A stretch of DNA of 64,000 bases from Anaerotignum neopropionicum (GTDB lineage Bacteria > Bacillota > Clostridia > Lachnospirales > Anaerotignaceae). Below are positions 1-8,259 of the stretch, one piece after another (the first letter of the stretch is position 1; every line of letters starts with the position of its first letter). Location: NCBI RefSeq assembly GCF_001571775.1, contig NZ_LRVM01000003.1:248001-312000 (forward strand), in the 5' to 3' direction. Made by a program: the position numbers and the translations under genes. The notes beneath the pieces are model-generated. The model made no database searches, was not told where the DNA came from, and saw only the letters and a program-made list of their open reading frames with translations.

Positions 1-191
1 AGCTTGCCTAATTTGTTATTTGCTTGGGCAACAGCTTTTTTTAAAATTGCAAAGGCATAAATGATTTCCATAGGGATTTTTTCGGTACTTATTTTAAAAT
101 TTTCAAAACTTCTTTGGGTTTGTGCTCCCCAATATACCCCCATAGGAACCTTAACCTCGCCCATAGAGTCTTTTTCGATACGGTATTCCAT
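1..191 (-). CDS. fumC: Class II fumarate hydratase, N-terminal part (runs off the window)
   Basis: Partial gene read leftward off the window edge; only the first 63 codons are present. The N-terminus carries [13 protein letters not shown] followed by YWGAQTQRS and ENFKI, the hallmark opening of class II fumarases in the fumarase/aspartase superfamily. Known role of the family: reversible hydration of fumarate to malate in the cytoplasm. Start at ATG 189-191 is supported by an AAGGAGAA ribosome site at 197-204. Aspartate ammonia-lyase shares this opening and cannot be excluded from such a short piece, but the KDSMGEV wording fits fumarase better. Confidence 0.8.
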   Translation of the reverse strand, partial: MEYRIEKDSMGEVKVPMGVYWGAQTQRSFENFKISTEKIPMEIIYAFAILKKAVAQANNKLGK

Positions 192-300
192 GGCAATTCT
201 CCTTATATATATAATTTCACTTACAATTATCCTAAAATACATTATAACAAAAAATAACAAAAAATAATATTCCTCAATGGGAAAAAGTCTGTCACAATAG

Positions 301-329
301 TTGAGTTTTTTTGTAGAAAATGGTACACT
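301..329 (+). promoter_or_regulatory. Putative sigma-A promoter for the thiamine-binding protein gene
   Basis: TTGAGT (301-306) and TACACT (324-329) are separated by 17 bases, just upstream of the gene starting at 351. Both hexamers are two mismatches from consensus, so this is a reasonable but unproven call. Confidence 0.4.
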
Positions 330-350
330 TCACAAAAAGGAGGAATGAAA

Positions 351-644
351 ATGTATACAACCAGCATTGCAATACAGGTTTTGCCCGATATTTCAGAAAT
401 GGATAAAGTCTGTGTCATTGTGGATCGTGTGATTGAGTATATTGCTTCAACGGGTTGCAACTATATGGTTGGACCTTTTGAAACCACGATTGAGGGGGAT
501 ATAGAAACCCTAATGGAAATTGTAAAGCGTTGCCAAGAAATCCCTGTGGAACTAGGCGCCCCCTCCACCAAATCCTATGTGAAAATATTTCATAATCCAC
601 AAGGCCTCTTAACGATAGCAGAAAAAACAGATAAATATAGATAA
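351..644 (+). CDS. Thiamine-binding protein, MTH1187/YkoF-like family (DUF77)
   Basis: About 97 residues, the usual size of the small ferredoxin-fold family formerly called DUF77 (thiamine-binding protein). Recognisable features are the early SIAIQVLPD strand, VDRVIEYIASTG, the GPFETTIEGD segment and a C-terminal KIFHNPQG. Members bind thiamine or HMP in the cytoplasm; the exact role is not settled. Two ATGs lie at 345 and 351. The AAAGGAGG site ends at 343, too close to the first, so 351 is preferred. A HAD phosphatase gene follows 13 bases after the stop and is probably co-transcribed, which would fit dephosphorylation of a thiamine-pathway intermediate, though that link is inference. No TPP riboswitch is visible upstream. 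Confidence 0.7.
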   Translation: MYTTSIAIQVLPDISEMDKVCVIVDRVIEYIASTGCNYMVGPFETTIEGDIETLMEIVKRCQEIPVELGAPSTKSYVKIFHNPQGLLTIAEKTDKYR

Positions 645-657
645 CAAAGGAGAACTT

Positions 658-1290
658 ATGAAAAGTATTATCTTTGACCTTGACGGCACTTTAATTGATT
701 CCATGCCTGTTTGGAAAAATACGGGGCGCAACTTTTTATTAAACCATGGTTTTGCCGTACCTGAAAATTTACATAGTGTGGTTAAAGCCCAAACTATCGG
801 TCAAACGGCAGAGTATTTCCGTAAAGACTTGGGCGTAACCCATACGCCTGAGGAAATTATAAACGAAATCATTCAATATGTTGAGGATGCCTATAAAAAT
901 ACCATTCCCTTAAAGCCTTATGCAAAAGAATTTTTGGATAAGGAATTAGAAAATGGCACCAAAATGTGTGTTTTAACCGCTTCCGAAGCTAGCTATATCC
1001 ATCCTGCCTTGGAGCGTCTTGACCTTATAAAATACTTTCAGTTCATTCTGACCTGTACTGAAACAGGCCACTATAAAACTGACCCCCAAGTATTCCGCAT
1101 TGCCATGGAAAAATTGGGCGGGAATCTGGAAAATACCATTGTTTTCGAGGATGCACTTTATGCTGTTGAGGGAGCAAAAAAAGGGGGCTTTACCGTTTAT
1201 GCCGTTGCAGATCCTGTTACAGAGGCTGACAGCGGTGTCATTCGCGCCGTTGCCGACAAATACATAAAAAGCTATAAGGAATTATTGTAA
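658..1290 (+). CDS. HAD-superfamily phosphatase (beta-phosphoglucomutase-like subfamily)
   Basis: 210 residues. Motif I is DLDGTLIDS near residues 7-15 (nucleophile Asp7, acid/base Asp9). A four-helix cap of the beta-phosphoglucomutase/phosphoglycolate phosphatase type follows, then motif II VLTAS (about 107-111), the motif III lysine in KTDPQVF (about 143) and motif IV VFEDALYAVEGAKKGG (about 164-179). All catalytic elements are present, so it should be an active cytoplasmic Mg-dependent phosphatase or phosphomutase. Substrate cannot be read from sequence. The start has AAAGGAGAACTT directly upstream. Second gene of a likely two-gene operon with the thiamine-binding protein, ended by the terminator at 1319-1349. 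Confidence 0.85.
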   Translation: MKSIIFDLDGTLIDSMPVWKNTGRNFLLNHGFAVPENLHSVVKAQTIGQTAEYFRKDLGVTHTPEEIINEIIQYVEDAYKNTIPLKPYAKEFLDKELENGTKMCVLTASEASYIHPALERLDLIKYFQFILTCTETGHYKTDPQVFRIAMEKLGGNLENTIVFEDALYAVEGAKKGGFTVYAVADPVTEADSGVIRAVADKYIKSYKELL

Positions 1291-1318
1291 CTTCAAGCGT
1301 TTCTAGAAAAAATATCGG

Positions 1319-1349
1319 AACCTATTGCAATTTGTGATAGGTTTTTTTC
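1319..1349 (+). terminator. Rho-independent terminator after the HAD gene
   Basis: Stem AACCTAT / ATAGGTT with an 11-base loop followed by a run of T. It lies 28 bases after the HAD stop codon. Confidence 0.75.
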
Positions 1350-1413
1350 TATAATTTTTTTTAGCTACTTCTTTCTAAAGCAATCTTACGATTACCTCAC
1401 TGCCATGAGGAAT

Positions 1414-1455
1414 AAAAAAAGGCAAGAGATACGCATTGCGAAGTCCTTGCCTTTT
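1414..1455. terminator. Hairpin with A-run and T-run on either side (bidirectional terminator-like)
   Basis: GGCAAG (1421-1426) pairs with CTTGCC (1446-1451), preceded by seven A and followed by TTTT, so it could work in both directions. It separates the HAD operon from the integrase relic. The rest of 1350-1578 shows no gene. Confidence 0.5.
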
Positions 1456-1578
1456 GCTTTAAATAATATTGCTTCAATCCACTACTAACGTTAAATTGTT
1501 TCAATAGCTTTTCCCAGTGTTATTAATTCTGCTGTGCCCTCGCAAGTGTTATTCCACTGACCATTTGCACTCGTTGCA

Positions 1579-2406
1579 ATGTCCGCCATTAAAAGATCAA
1601 TTGTTGACAATCGGATCATCCCAGAGCTTGGAGATATGCCCATCAACCAAATCACACCGAACACGCTAAGACAGTTTAATAATAAGCTCCTAGAAACTAA
1701 TGAATACAGCAATTTATATTTAAAAAAAGTGAATGGCCAAATATCATGCATATTTAATTTTGCAGTTCGTTATTACAACCTATCCTCAAATCCTTGTAAA
1801 ATATACGAAAGGATACAAGGCAAACCAAAAGCAGATATACAATTCTGGACATTAGATGAATATAAAAAATTCATTGAATCCGTAAAAGACCCTGAGTACA
1901 AATTAGCCTTTGAGATATTATTCTGGACAGGAATGCGTTCCGAGGAACTGTTAGCACTCACTGTTGGAGATATTGACCTAATTAAGAAAGAAATATCTAT
2001 AAGTAAAAATTATGCTAAACTCCATAAAGAAGAGCTGATTTTAACACCTAAGACAAAGAAAAGTAAAAGGATAGTAGAAATCCCTATTGCTTTGTGTGAA
2101 ACAATAGAAGAATATCTATCACATATATATGACTGTGGCAAAAGTACCCGTCTCATAACTGCCAGCCGTCCCACCTTGCGAGTAGTACTAAATAAATACG
2201 CTGAGACCGCAGGTGTGAAACAAATACGTATTCATGACTTAAGGCACTCCCATGCATCCTTGTTAATCGAAATGGGATTTCAGCCCCTTGTAGTAGCGGA
2301 TAGATTGGGACACGAAAACATAAAAACAACTTTAGAAGTATACAGTCATTTATACCCTAACAAGCAAACGACAGTATGTGAAAAACTAGATGCTTTAATG
2401 AAATAG
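1579..2406 (+). pseudogene. 5'-truncated tyrosine recombinase (Tn916/phage Int-type) relic
   Basis: The 275-residue frame begins inside what is normally the core-binding domain (VIPELGDMPINQIT-like segment), after an in-frame stop TGA at 1558-1560. Integrases of this type are usually near 370-400 residues with an N-terminal arm-binding domain, absent here. The catalytic domain itself looks complete: Arg in TGMRSEELL, HDLRHSHASLL (His-x-x-Arg), LGHENIKTT and the tyrosine in LEVYSHLY. It is therefore a decayed integrase of an older element, unlike the resident prophage integrase at 26212-27114. It ends 72 bases before attL, so an earlier element probably used the same yebC target. No ribosome site precedes ATG 1579. 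Confidence 0.7.
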
Positions 2407-2438
2407 TACGTTTTTAGTACGCATAGACAAAAAATAAA

Positions 2439-2470
2439 GCCGTAAACCCTGTAATTTCAAGGCTTACGGC
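2439..2470. terminator. Ancestral yebC terminator, now separated from yebC by the prophage
   Basis: GCCGTAAACC (2439-2448) pairs with GGCTTACGGC (2461-2470) with one mismatch. On the minus strand it is followed by a T-rich tail and lies just past the duplicated yebC 3' end (2479-2568). Before integration it would have sat directly downstream of yebC. It may also terminate the integrase relic on the plus strand. Confidence 0.65.
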
Positions 2471-2478
2471 GATTTTAT

Positions 2479-2568
2479 TTATTATTCATCCCAGTTATGA
2501 AATACATTCTGAACATCATCATCATCGTCCAGCAAATCCAAAAGCTTACTCATTTTCTTAATTTCTTC
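2479..2568. repeat. attL: 90-bp copy of the yebC 3' end
   Basis: Matches 27292-27381 base for base except C at 2549 where the intact gene has T at 27362. The coding sense is minus strand: the copy would encode the last 28-29 residues of YebC, with Ser instead of Asn at the mismatch. Beyond 2568 the similarity stops. Confidence 0.93.
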
Positions 2569-2614
2569 TAAACGTTGATTTTTCAAGGTTTTTTGCTCAG
2601 ATTTACATTGAAAA

Positions 2615-2686
2615 TTCAGTTACGATTTTTGTTAAACACCTCAACATATATCATCACTGAATGATAACATAAACCATCACTGAATG
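2615..2686. promoter_or_regulatory. Candidate integrase arm-type sites, left end
   Basis: Three copies of a short element: TTCAGTTACGA (2615-2625, inverted), TCATCACTGAATG (2651-2663) and CCATCACTGAATG (2674-2686). Similar copies lie at the right end (27168-27206). Shared consensus TMRTMACTGAA. Repeats of one element inside both prophage ends are the expected layout of arm-type integrase binding sites. Confidence 0.55.
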
Positions 2687-2701
2687 CAAGTTTTAAGAAA
2701 C

Positions 2702-2735
2702 AAAAAGGGCATATAGCCATTACACTATATACCCT
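2702..2735 (-). terminator. Terminator at the end of the late operon
   Basis: AGGGCATATAG (2706-2716) pairs with CTATATACCCT (2725-2735). Read on the minus strand it is followed by TTTTTG. It sits 25 bases after the XhlA stop and closes the lytic operon. Confidence 0.75.
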
Positions 2736-2759
2736 AAAATATACCATAACAATGAATAT

Positions 2760-3035
2760 TTATATCGTCCCCCCACTAAGCAAATACCCAACCAAAGCAC
2801 CTACAACAACAGTAATTGATGTCATTACAATACTATCCCATCTCTTAGCTGGTTTCTCAATTAAAGTTTTTACGTCTCCCTTAATTTCACCTAAATCTTC
2901 TTTAATATGTTCCTGTTCATTTTGCATTACAGAAACCGCATTTGTAAGCTGTTCCAAATCGTCTTGCCTTTTCTCCATCTTATCTTGACGTACTTCTATA
3001 TTTTCAATTCTAACTGCCATCTCATCTTGATTCAT
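2760..3035 (-). CDS. xhlA: XhlA-family haemolysin/lysis accessory protein
   Basis: 91 residues: an N-terminal amphipathic coiled coil (about 1-60, repeated MEKRQDDLEQL-type heptads), a basic KPAKRWD linker and one C-terminal membrane segment (about 70-88) ending in LLSGGTI. This is the layout of PBSX XhlA, which associates with the membrane and assists holin/lysin release. AAGGAGTTGAGGGG precedes the ATG. It lies at the tail end of the late operon, while the holin and endolysin are about 15 kb away near the terminase genes, an unusual split. Confidence 0.8.
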   Translation of the reverse strand: MNQDEMAVRIENIEVRQDKMEKRQDDLEQLTNAVSVMQNEQEHIKEDLGEIKGDVKTLIEKPAKRWDSIVMTSITVVVGALVGYLLSGGTI

Positions 3036-3047
3036 CCCCTCAACTCC

Positions 3048-4307
3048 TTATGTTGCTAAATTTCCATTACTATCAATTATGGTTTTCCATGTACCGTTTA
3101 TTCCTGTGCTGCTGAATTGTAAGCCACCAGTACCCCAACGGAATAATTTTGTTGCCTGTGTGTAATCTGCACTATCCATACTGATATATAGCGTATTGTT
3201 TACTATGGTAATATTACCGCTGATAAGGTTTAACACTTGCTTTACCTCAGTAGATGCACCCAATGCAGTAGAAAGGCTTTTCTCCCCACTGGTAATACTG
3301 GTTGTAATATCTTCGACAAAATCCCCTAATTCAACGAAATTATATTTTTCAAGCAAGCAATCCCACTCATAAGAAATCACTTGCGCTTTCTTGCTGAAAT
3401 TCATCTTACTATTTACCACTGTCACAACGTCCCCAAGCTGGACATCTTCCAGTATTGCAAAATTCTTATATTCTTCTGTCTTTGCCAACAACTGAAAATC
3501 TGCTTTAATATTCACCGTTGGCAAGTCTACACCGCTGTTAAATAAACTTTGTGCATACGCTGTAAGTTGTGCTTGTGTTGTAAGGGAAGTATTTTCATAT
3601 TTTCTAGCTTTAGGGTATGGATAATCATTAATATGAGTACTGTTCACAGGTGAACCAATTAATCCATCCTTACCAACAGGAAATATTTTTGTTGCCACTT
3701 CGCTAATATCTTCTTCAATTTCTAATCCTATAAGGTTTTTACTATATCGGATAGAAACCCCTTTATCACTTCCAATAGAGGGTAAAAAAGATATATTATA
3801 ATTATCCCTCAATATTTCACCGCCAAATACAGAAACAAAGCTGTCATTGTCCTCTCCACTTCCCAAAAGTGCTGAAATGGGATTAATACTAGATACTGCT
3901 AAACTTCCTGTGCCTGTTAGTGTTGTATTGAATGTGAATGGCATAGCATAGTTAAACGCTGATTGCAAGCTATTCAATGTGCTTTGTGGTGTCTGTGCTG
4001 TGATACTGCAAGATTGAATAAAATTATCCAGTAAATCATAAAAGATATGTCTTGCATTCACTGTGATACTTTCCATAGTAGGCTTAATGTTATAAATACG
4101 AAAAGCCTGTTTTCCCCTTGGCGTACTTACACATAGGATGTAACCATTTTCAAGCTTCTCCCACTTTCCCCACTCGTCATAAGGGTGCTGCAATTCCAAC
4201 TCATAAACACCGTTTAATTCCTCTGTGACACTACAAAGGCTCGGGAGCAATGCCCCCAAGCCTAATGTGTCAAATGCTGTGCTATTTTTTTCGTGTATGG
4301 TAATCAT
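3048..4307 (-). CDS. Phage tail-associated protein, prophage endopeptidase tail family (Tal/gp18-like)
   Basis: 419 residues. The opening (MITIHEKNSTAFDTLGLG, then ELNGVYELELQHPYDEWGKWEKL) is typical of Firmicutes siphophage tail-tip proteins of the Tal/prophage endopeptidase tail family, with later segments like ARHIFYDLLDN and QLGDVVTVVN. It should form the tail hub next to Dit and contact the cell surface. No separate lytic domain is seen, and at 419 residues it is a short form. ATG at 4305-4307 overlaps the stop of the XkdX gene (ATGA-type overlap). A TTG codon lies one codon earlier but ATG is preferred. Confidence 0.8.
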   Translation of the reverse strand: MITIHEKNSTAFDTLGLGALLPSLCSVTEELNGVYELELQHPYDEWGKWEKLENGYILCVSTPRGKQAFRIYNIKPTMESITVNARHIFYDLLDNFIQSCSITAQTPQSTLNSLQSAFNYAMPFTFNTTLTGTGSLAVSSINPISALLGSGEDNDSFVSVFGGEILRDNYNISFLPSIGSDKGVSIRYSKNLIGLEIEEDISEVATKIFPVGKDGLIGSPVNSTHINDYPYPKARKYENTSLTTQAQLTAYAQSLFNSGVDLPTVNIKADFQLLAKTEEYKNFAILEDVQLGDVVTVVNSKMNFSKKAQVISYEWDCLLEKYNFVELGDFVEDITTSITSGEKSLSTALGASTEVKQVLNLISGNITIVNNTLYISMDSADYTQATKLFRWGTGGLQFSSTGINGTWKTIIDSNGNLAT

Positions 4308-4441
4308 CAAATCACCTCGTATTCCAACCCTGTAATTAGCTTGTATTCTTCGGCTACTAATCTTCTAGCCTTGACAAATTTTGCTACATCACTAGCAGAA
4401 TACAGCCCCATATCGTAATACCGTTTTACGATCGCATACAT
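4307..4441 (-). CDS. xkdX: XkdX-family small baseplate-region protein (44 aa)
   Basis: A 44-residue frame starting ATG 4439-4441 and ending TGA 4307-4309. Protein begins MYAIVKRYYDMGLYSASDVA and continues with KFVKARRLVAEEYKLITG, matching the XkdX family consensus (KRYYDxGLY, FVxxxxITxEEYKxITG). Function in the family is unknown. Members sit between tail-fibre/baseplate genes and lysis genes, as here. GGAGGTG lies upstream and its stop overlaps the next start, so translation is coupled. Confidence 0.85.
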   Translation of the reverse strand: MYAIVKRYYDMGLYSASDVAKFVKARRLVAEEYKLITGLEYEVI

Positions 4442-4443
4442 AT

Positions 4444-4755
4444 TTACACCTCCAATTGTCCTAGTAATATTTCAGCCATAACCGCATCTTGCGCCCCTTG
4501 ATTATCCAGAATCGACATTTGGTTCAATAACAATTCGGCTTGCAGAATATCTTGCTCCGTTGGCTGCGGTTCTGGTTCTGGAATAACAGGCTTATTCGCT
4601 TCAAATTCCTCTTGCGTAATTTCTTCTAATCCCTCTGATGGTACATTACCGACAGAATATTTCAAAAACAAATAGCCATCAAAATAATAACTTTCCGTGT
4701 ATGCACAGCCACTTTTAATTACAGGTGGCTCATTTCCTTGTTTTTTATAATACAT
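4444..4755 (-). CDS. Small tail/baseplate protein of unknown function
   Basis: About 103 residues from ATG 4755 (AAAGGAGGGGGAGTT upstream; an earlier frame opening at 4785 lacks such a site). The N-terminal half is Tyr/aromatic-rich (YYKKQGNEPPVIKSGC, ESYYFDGYLFLKYSV), the middle is a Glu/Pro-rich hinge (KPVIPEPEPQPTEQD), and the C-terminus is helical with Leu/Ile repeats. Located between the BppU-like gene and XkdX, so probably a baseplate or tail-fibre accessory. No confident family match. Confidence 0.65.
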   Translation of the reverse strand: MYYKKQGNEPPVIKSGCAYTESYYFDGYLFLKYSVGNVPSEGLEEITQEEFEANKPVIPEPEPQPTEQDILQAELLLNQMSILDNQGAQDAVMAEILLGQLEV

Positions 4756-4768
4756 AACTCCCCCTCCT

Positions 4769-5803
4769 TTATTCGTACAGAGCATATGCTATACCCACTT
4801 CTACGCCCGTATTTCCGCTTACCACAACAACAAAAGAATCCTTAAACGGCATAACTCCAGTCGAATAATTTGACGTTTTGGAACTGGTATTAGCTTCACA
4901 GAATAGCCCATCCCCGCTCGATGCTACCGACGGCTTATAAATATAGTTCGTACCTCCAGACAAGTTTGAATATTCAACTCCGTCAGCAATAACTGTTACA
5001 CCTGTAAGCGTGCCTTGCAATCCGTAAAACTCCCCTGCACCAGATACAGATAAAATGATTTTTGTGGTACCAGGAGGAGTGGTTGTTGTTAATTTTTTAT
5101 AAACTTTGTACTTTTTGACACTAAGCAAGCCATTCAATTTCCCCATTACCGTCCCTGCTGTTGTCGTGCCACCTGTATCCACTGTATTGCCTAGCCTATC
5201 AATCACCCCTTGTACGTTGGCTTCCGATAACACTTGATTCAGTAAAGTGGTTAAATCTGTATCCAAATATTCAGCCATATATTCTAGCATCTGCCAAAAG
5301 GTGTCCAAATTGCGCTCGGTTGCAATCGTACCTTTTGTGCCCATATTTTGTACCATATCCGTCATTAAATCATAGGCTTCGTAAAGGTTCTGGTATAGCA
5401 CAACCAATGCACCGTATTCGTTGCTACTCTCAACCGCACCAGAAGAAATAAGGCTTGCCACTACATGGATTTTGAACGGCTGTGTACTCAAAATTTCCAC
5501 ATTATCCTTAAATATAATAATCTGTACTTCCAAATCCTGCGCTACTGCTAACGCTTGACTTGTTAATTCAAACTGGCATCTTCCTGCCGTTGCATTTGTA
5601 ATTTCTCCATTATTATAAAACTCTTTATCATCTGCTTTTTTCCCATATATTCTAACCTCATGCCCTGTAAGATTAATGGCTGTGCTACCATCTAACAAAA
5701 CCACATCTAAATATCGGCTACTGGCATCATTTTGAACGGCTGTAATAATAGCCGTAACTTCTTTATTTACATCAATTTCTAACTTCTTATAGACTTGTGC
5801 CAT
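4769..5803 (-). CDS. Baseplate upper protein (BppU-like N-terminus) / receptor-binding fibre
   Basis: 344 residues. The N-terminal 120 residues resemble the BppU immunoglobulin-like domain: a KLEIDVNK strand, VQNDASSRYLDVVLLDG, INLTGHEVRIYGKKADDKEFYN, then PFKIHVVASLISSGAVESSNE. A helical linker (about 125-215) leads to a glycine/threonine-rich C-terminal region likely to contact the host surface. BppU anchors the baseplate or receptor-binding proteins in lactococcal and related siphophages. GGAGGTGG precedes ATG. It follows Dit by two bases. Confidence 0.75.
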   Translation of the reverse strand: MAQVYKKLEIDVNKEVTAIITAVQNDASSRYLDVVLLDGSTAINLTGHEVRIYGKKADDKEFYNNGEITNATAGRCQFELTSQALAVAQDLEVQIIIFKDNVEILSTQPFKIHVVASLISSGAVESSNEYGALVVLYQNLYEAYDLMTDMVQNMGTKGTIATERNLDTFWQMLEYMAEYLDTDLTTLLNQVLSEANVQGVIDRLGNTVDTGGTTTAGTVMGKLNGLLSVKKYKVYKKLTTTTPPGTTKIILSVSGAGEFYGLQGTLTGVTVIADGVEYSNLSGGTNYIYKPSVASSGDGLFCEANTSSKTSNYSTGVMPFKDSFVVVVSGNTGVEVGIAYALYE

Positions 5804-5804
5804 C

Positions 5805-6497
5805 TTATAACCACCTCCAATTAGGTTGCGTTTCTACTCTTTCTACGTTTCCTGTCCAACTAATTGTATTTGCCCCTACTTGAAATTTAGGGAAATCCAA
5901 TGCTAAAAAGGAATTATTTTTATTTATGCTATCTTTATAAACTTCTTGTATCTCGCTATTGATTGTTACATAGCCGTCAATTCCAGTAATAGAATAATCT
6001 TCATCATTAATTGTGAGCGTAATATTCCCTTCGCCATAAATTGTGATTACTGGTTCGCTATAAACTGTGCCTTGGTTATAGATAGTTGTCCCTGTTGTAA
6101 GGCTCATTTCTTCGTCTGCATGGTTCACAGAATACTTAAAAGGGAAGCAATCGAATTGCACTAAAAAATCATTCAAATTCACCAATATATTATTAAATGG
6201 TATTTGATTCTTAATGAATGCCTTGTAAACTTTGTCTGGTTCACTGGAAAAAGTAACTTCCCCATAACCATTCAGCCAAGCACAAATATCATCAATCTTA
6301 CTTCTATCTGTTACATGACACTCAGCTTCCTTTGTGTAATTCTCATAAGCATTTGTATCCTCATGTAAGATACCGTTTCTCCCTGCAATTTCAATTTCAT
6401 TTACTTTCTTCGTTGGTTTATAAATGGAGGGTGCTTTCAGCATAACAACCCCCATATCAAGAGAATTAATCCCTTTGAATGTAAAATATTGTGACAC
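5805..6497 (-). CDS. Distal tail protein (Dit/phage tail family)
   Basis: About 230 residues. SQYFTFKGINSLDMGVVMLK and the later ERIEIAGRNG-like segment (VNEIEIAGRNGILHED), ECHVTD and QFDCFPFKYS are typical of Dit proteins (SPP1 gp19.1-like) that form the hexameric ring joining the tail tube to the baseplate. Two GTG codons are possible. The one at 6504-6506 touches the GGGGG ribosome site, so GTG 6495-6497, immediately after the tape-measure stop, is preferred. Confidence 0.8.
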   Translation of the reverse strand: MSQYFTFKGINSLDMGVVMLKAPSIYKPTKKVNEIEIAGRNGILHEDTNAYENYTKEAECHVTDRSKIDDICAWLNGYGEVTFSSEPDKVYKAFIKNQIPFNNILVNLNDFLVQFDCFPFKYSVNHADEEMSLTTGTTIYNQGTVYSEPVITIYGEGNITLTINDEDYSITGIDGYVTINSEIQEVYKDSINKNNSFLALDFPKFQVGANTISWTGNVERVETQPNWRWL

Positions 6498-6498
6498 C

Positions 6499-7968
6499 TT
6501 AAGCACCCCCTGTTGCTAGCTTCTTTGATTTTCTGTAGAATTCCATTTCTCTCATTAAATCCCCAGTAGTTCTTCCGTTACTGTTCTCAACTTTTGCAAT
6601 GTTTACAGTAAAGTTTTCTGTCTTGTTTGTGGTTTCATCATTACGGTATCTGTCAGCTTCAGCTTGTGTAAGCACCATTTCCCCCTTATGGAGGACGGAT
6701 TTATATTCATCATAAGGGACATAAGCTAAACCATTTCTATGGCTACCATCTGATTCACCGTCTGAATCATTGCCCATTTCGCTTTTCTTCTTTTTCCAGA
6801 ATGTTACCTTATCCGTAAGCCAAGAAACCTTTTCATCTACCCATTTTTTAATACCATCCCATACTTGCTTTAAACCGTCCCACAATGATGTAAAAATGCT
6901 CTTACCTGCATTAAGGAAAAGTTTGCTTGAGTTTGCAATCAGCTTTACAAGCCCCTCAATGGCAATATTAAGAAAATCGTTTATTCCGTTTAAGAACCCC
7001 TCGAAATCTCCATTGAATAATGCTGTAAATGCACCAAACAAAGCTTGAATTCCCTTTAACACTGTATCAACAACTATCTTCATATTTTCCCAAACTGTAT
7101 TAAATAATGTTCCTTCTGTTTGCGCTGAAGTAACTAATGCAGAAATCATAGCTACTAAACCATCAATAAAACCACCTATAGCAGATACTACCGTATCAAC
7201 AGTTTCTTGTATCTGTGGCATATACTCAGAAACCCAATCCATAATATTTACTAAAGCTGGAATTAACTTTTCTGTTAATGCCATCTTAACTTTGGTAATC
7301 TGTTCTTCCATTGCCTGTTGTGCATCCTTAAAAGCAGCAGCAGATTTTACTTGCTCATCTGTCATGGTTACAGCACTTTCAGACGCTTCAAGCTGTTCTA
7401 ATATGGCATCTTTACCACCATTAATAAGCGGTAATAATTCTTGGTATTTATTCCCCAAAAGTTCTTTAGCTTTAGCATCTCTTTCAGTTCCAGCTTTCAT
7501 ATCAGATAATGCTAAAATGGTATCCTTAAAAATACTTTGGCTATCTCGAATTGAACCGTCAGTATTTTTCATGCTTATACCCATATTTTCATAGGCTTCA
7601 GCATTATCTTCAGCACTTGTGGTAATTTCCTTTATAGCCTTACCCACTGTTTCAATTGACGTTCCATTGTGTCCTGCTATGCTTTCCCATTGCTGATAGG
7701 CTTCCGCTGACATAGAGAACTTTTGGCTCATCTTGTCAATATCATCACCTTTATCAGCAAATTCTGTTACAGCTTGCTTTGCAATATCAAAACCTTTTTT
7801 AATGGTTGCGCCAATAGCTAAACCAACAGCTAACCCTTTTAATTTACCTAGCAACCCATCAAGCTTACCGCCTGTGTTTTCTGCATTATCTCCAAATTGT
7901 TTCAAGCCATCAATGCCGCCGCTATCATCAACTTTAAGCTTAATTCCTAATTCGCCTAAATCAATCAT
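6499..7968 (-). CDS. Phage tail tape measure protein
   Basis: 489 residues, short for this role, implying a short siphovirus tail. N-terminus has the usual GELGIKLKVDDSG and KGLAVGLAIGATIKKG hydrophobic stretch, followed by long helices (about 60-240), a hydrophobic region (about 255-380) with Trp-rich helices such as IFTSLWDGLKQVWDGIKKW, and a C-terminal AYVPYDEYKSVLHKGEMVL segment common to Firmicutes tape measures. GGAGGTG lies upstream. ATG overlaps the end of the preceding chaperone frame. No lytic transglycosylase or peptidase domain seen. Confidence 0.87.
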   Translation of the reverse strand: MIDLGELGIKLKVDDSGGIDGLKQFGDNAENTGGKLDGLLGKLKGLAVGLAIGATIKKGFDIAKQAVTEFADKGDDIDKMSQKFSMSAEAYQQWESIAGHNGTSIETVGKAIKEITTSAEDNAEAYENMGISMKNTDGSIRDSQSIFKDTILALSDMKAGTERDAKAKELLGNKYQELLPLINGGKDAILEQLEASESAVTMTDEQVKSAAAFKDAQQAMEEQITKVKMALTEKLIPALVNIMDWVSEYMPQIQETVDTVVSAIGGFIDGLVAMISALVTSAQTEGTLFNTVWENMKIVVDTVLKGIQALFGAFTALFNGDFEGFLNGINDFLNIAIEGLVKLIANSSKLFLNAGKSIFTSLWDGLKQVWDGIKKWVDEKVSWLTDKVTFWKKKKSEMGNDSDGESDGSHRNGLAYVPYDEYKSVLHKGEMVLTQAEADRYRNDETTNKTENFTVNIAKVENSNGRTTGDLMREMEFYRKSKKLATGGA

Positions 7969-8236
7969 TTTCTTTTTTCACCTCCCCAAATATTTCTTTT
8001 AATTTCTTAATATCTGGCTTAGTTTGCTGTAATAACCAACAATCCTCAAGATATTCACTACCTTTTTCCGTTTGACGCATCTTATGAATAAAAGCATCCT
8101 TTACAAGTGTCTTGTATGTGTAACAATCCAATTCTAAGCACTCATTGAAGTTTAATCCGCTGTAATCTGCAACCATCTTTAAATCCTCTGTATCCGTATA
8201 CAAGTACGGTTTTTCTTCCCCTGTACCAGTAGGCAT
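7961..8236 (-). CDS. Tail assembly chaperone, downstream (T-like) frame; probably made by -1 frameshift
   Basis: 91-residue frame between the tail chaperone G-like gene and the tape measure gene, the standard place of the GT extension. ATG 8236 has no ribosome site nearby (GGGGA lies about 15 bases away). In the -1 frame, coding is open from the 8248-8259 G-run through to this frame without a stop. Contains YSGLNFNECLELDCYTYKTL and a charged C-terminus. Most likely expressed as a G-T fusion, as conserved in long-tailed phages. Independent initiation at 8236 is the alternative. Confidence 0.6.
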   Translation of the reverse strand: MPTGTGEEKPYLYTDTEDLKMVADYSGLNFNECLELDCYTYKTLVKDAFIHKMRQTEKGSEYLEDCWLLQQTKPDIKKLKEIFGEVKKEND

Positions 8237-8247
8237 ACAAGGGATGA

Positions 8248-8259
8248 TTATTCCCCCAG
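8248..8259 (-). promoter_or_regulatory. Candidate -1 ribosomal frameshift site at the end of the tail chaperone gene
   Basis: Minus-strand codons CTG GGG GAA TAA: a run of five G immediately before the stop. A -1 slip reads GGG GGA ATA ATC ATC CCT TGT ATG, open into the downstream frame. It is not a perfect heptamer, so the call rests on the open frame, the G-run, and the missing ribosome site of the next gene. Confidence 0.45.

Noticed and set aside
351..1290. TPP riboswitch before the thiamine-binding gene
   Set aside because: No THI-box-like conserved segments were found between 205 and 350.
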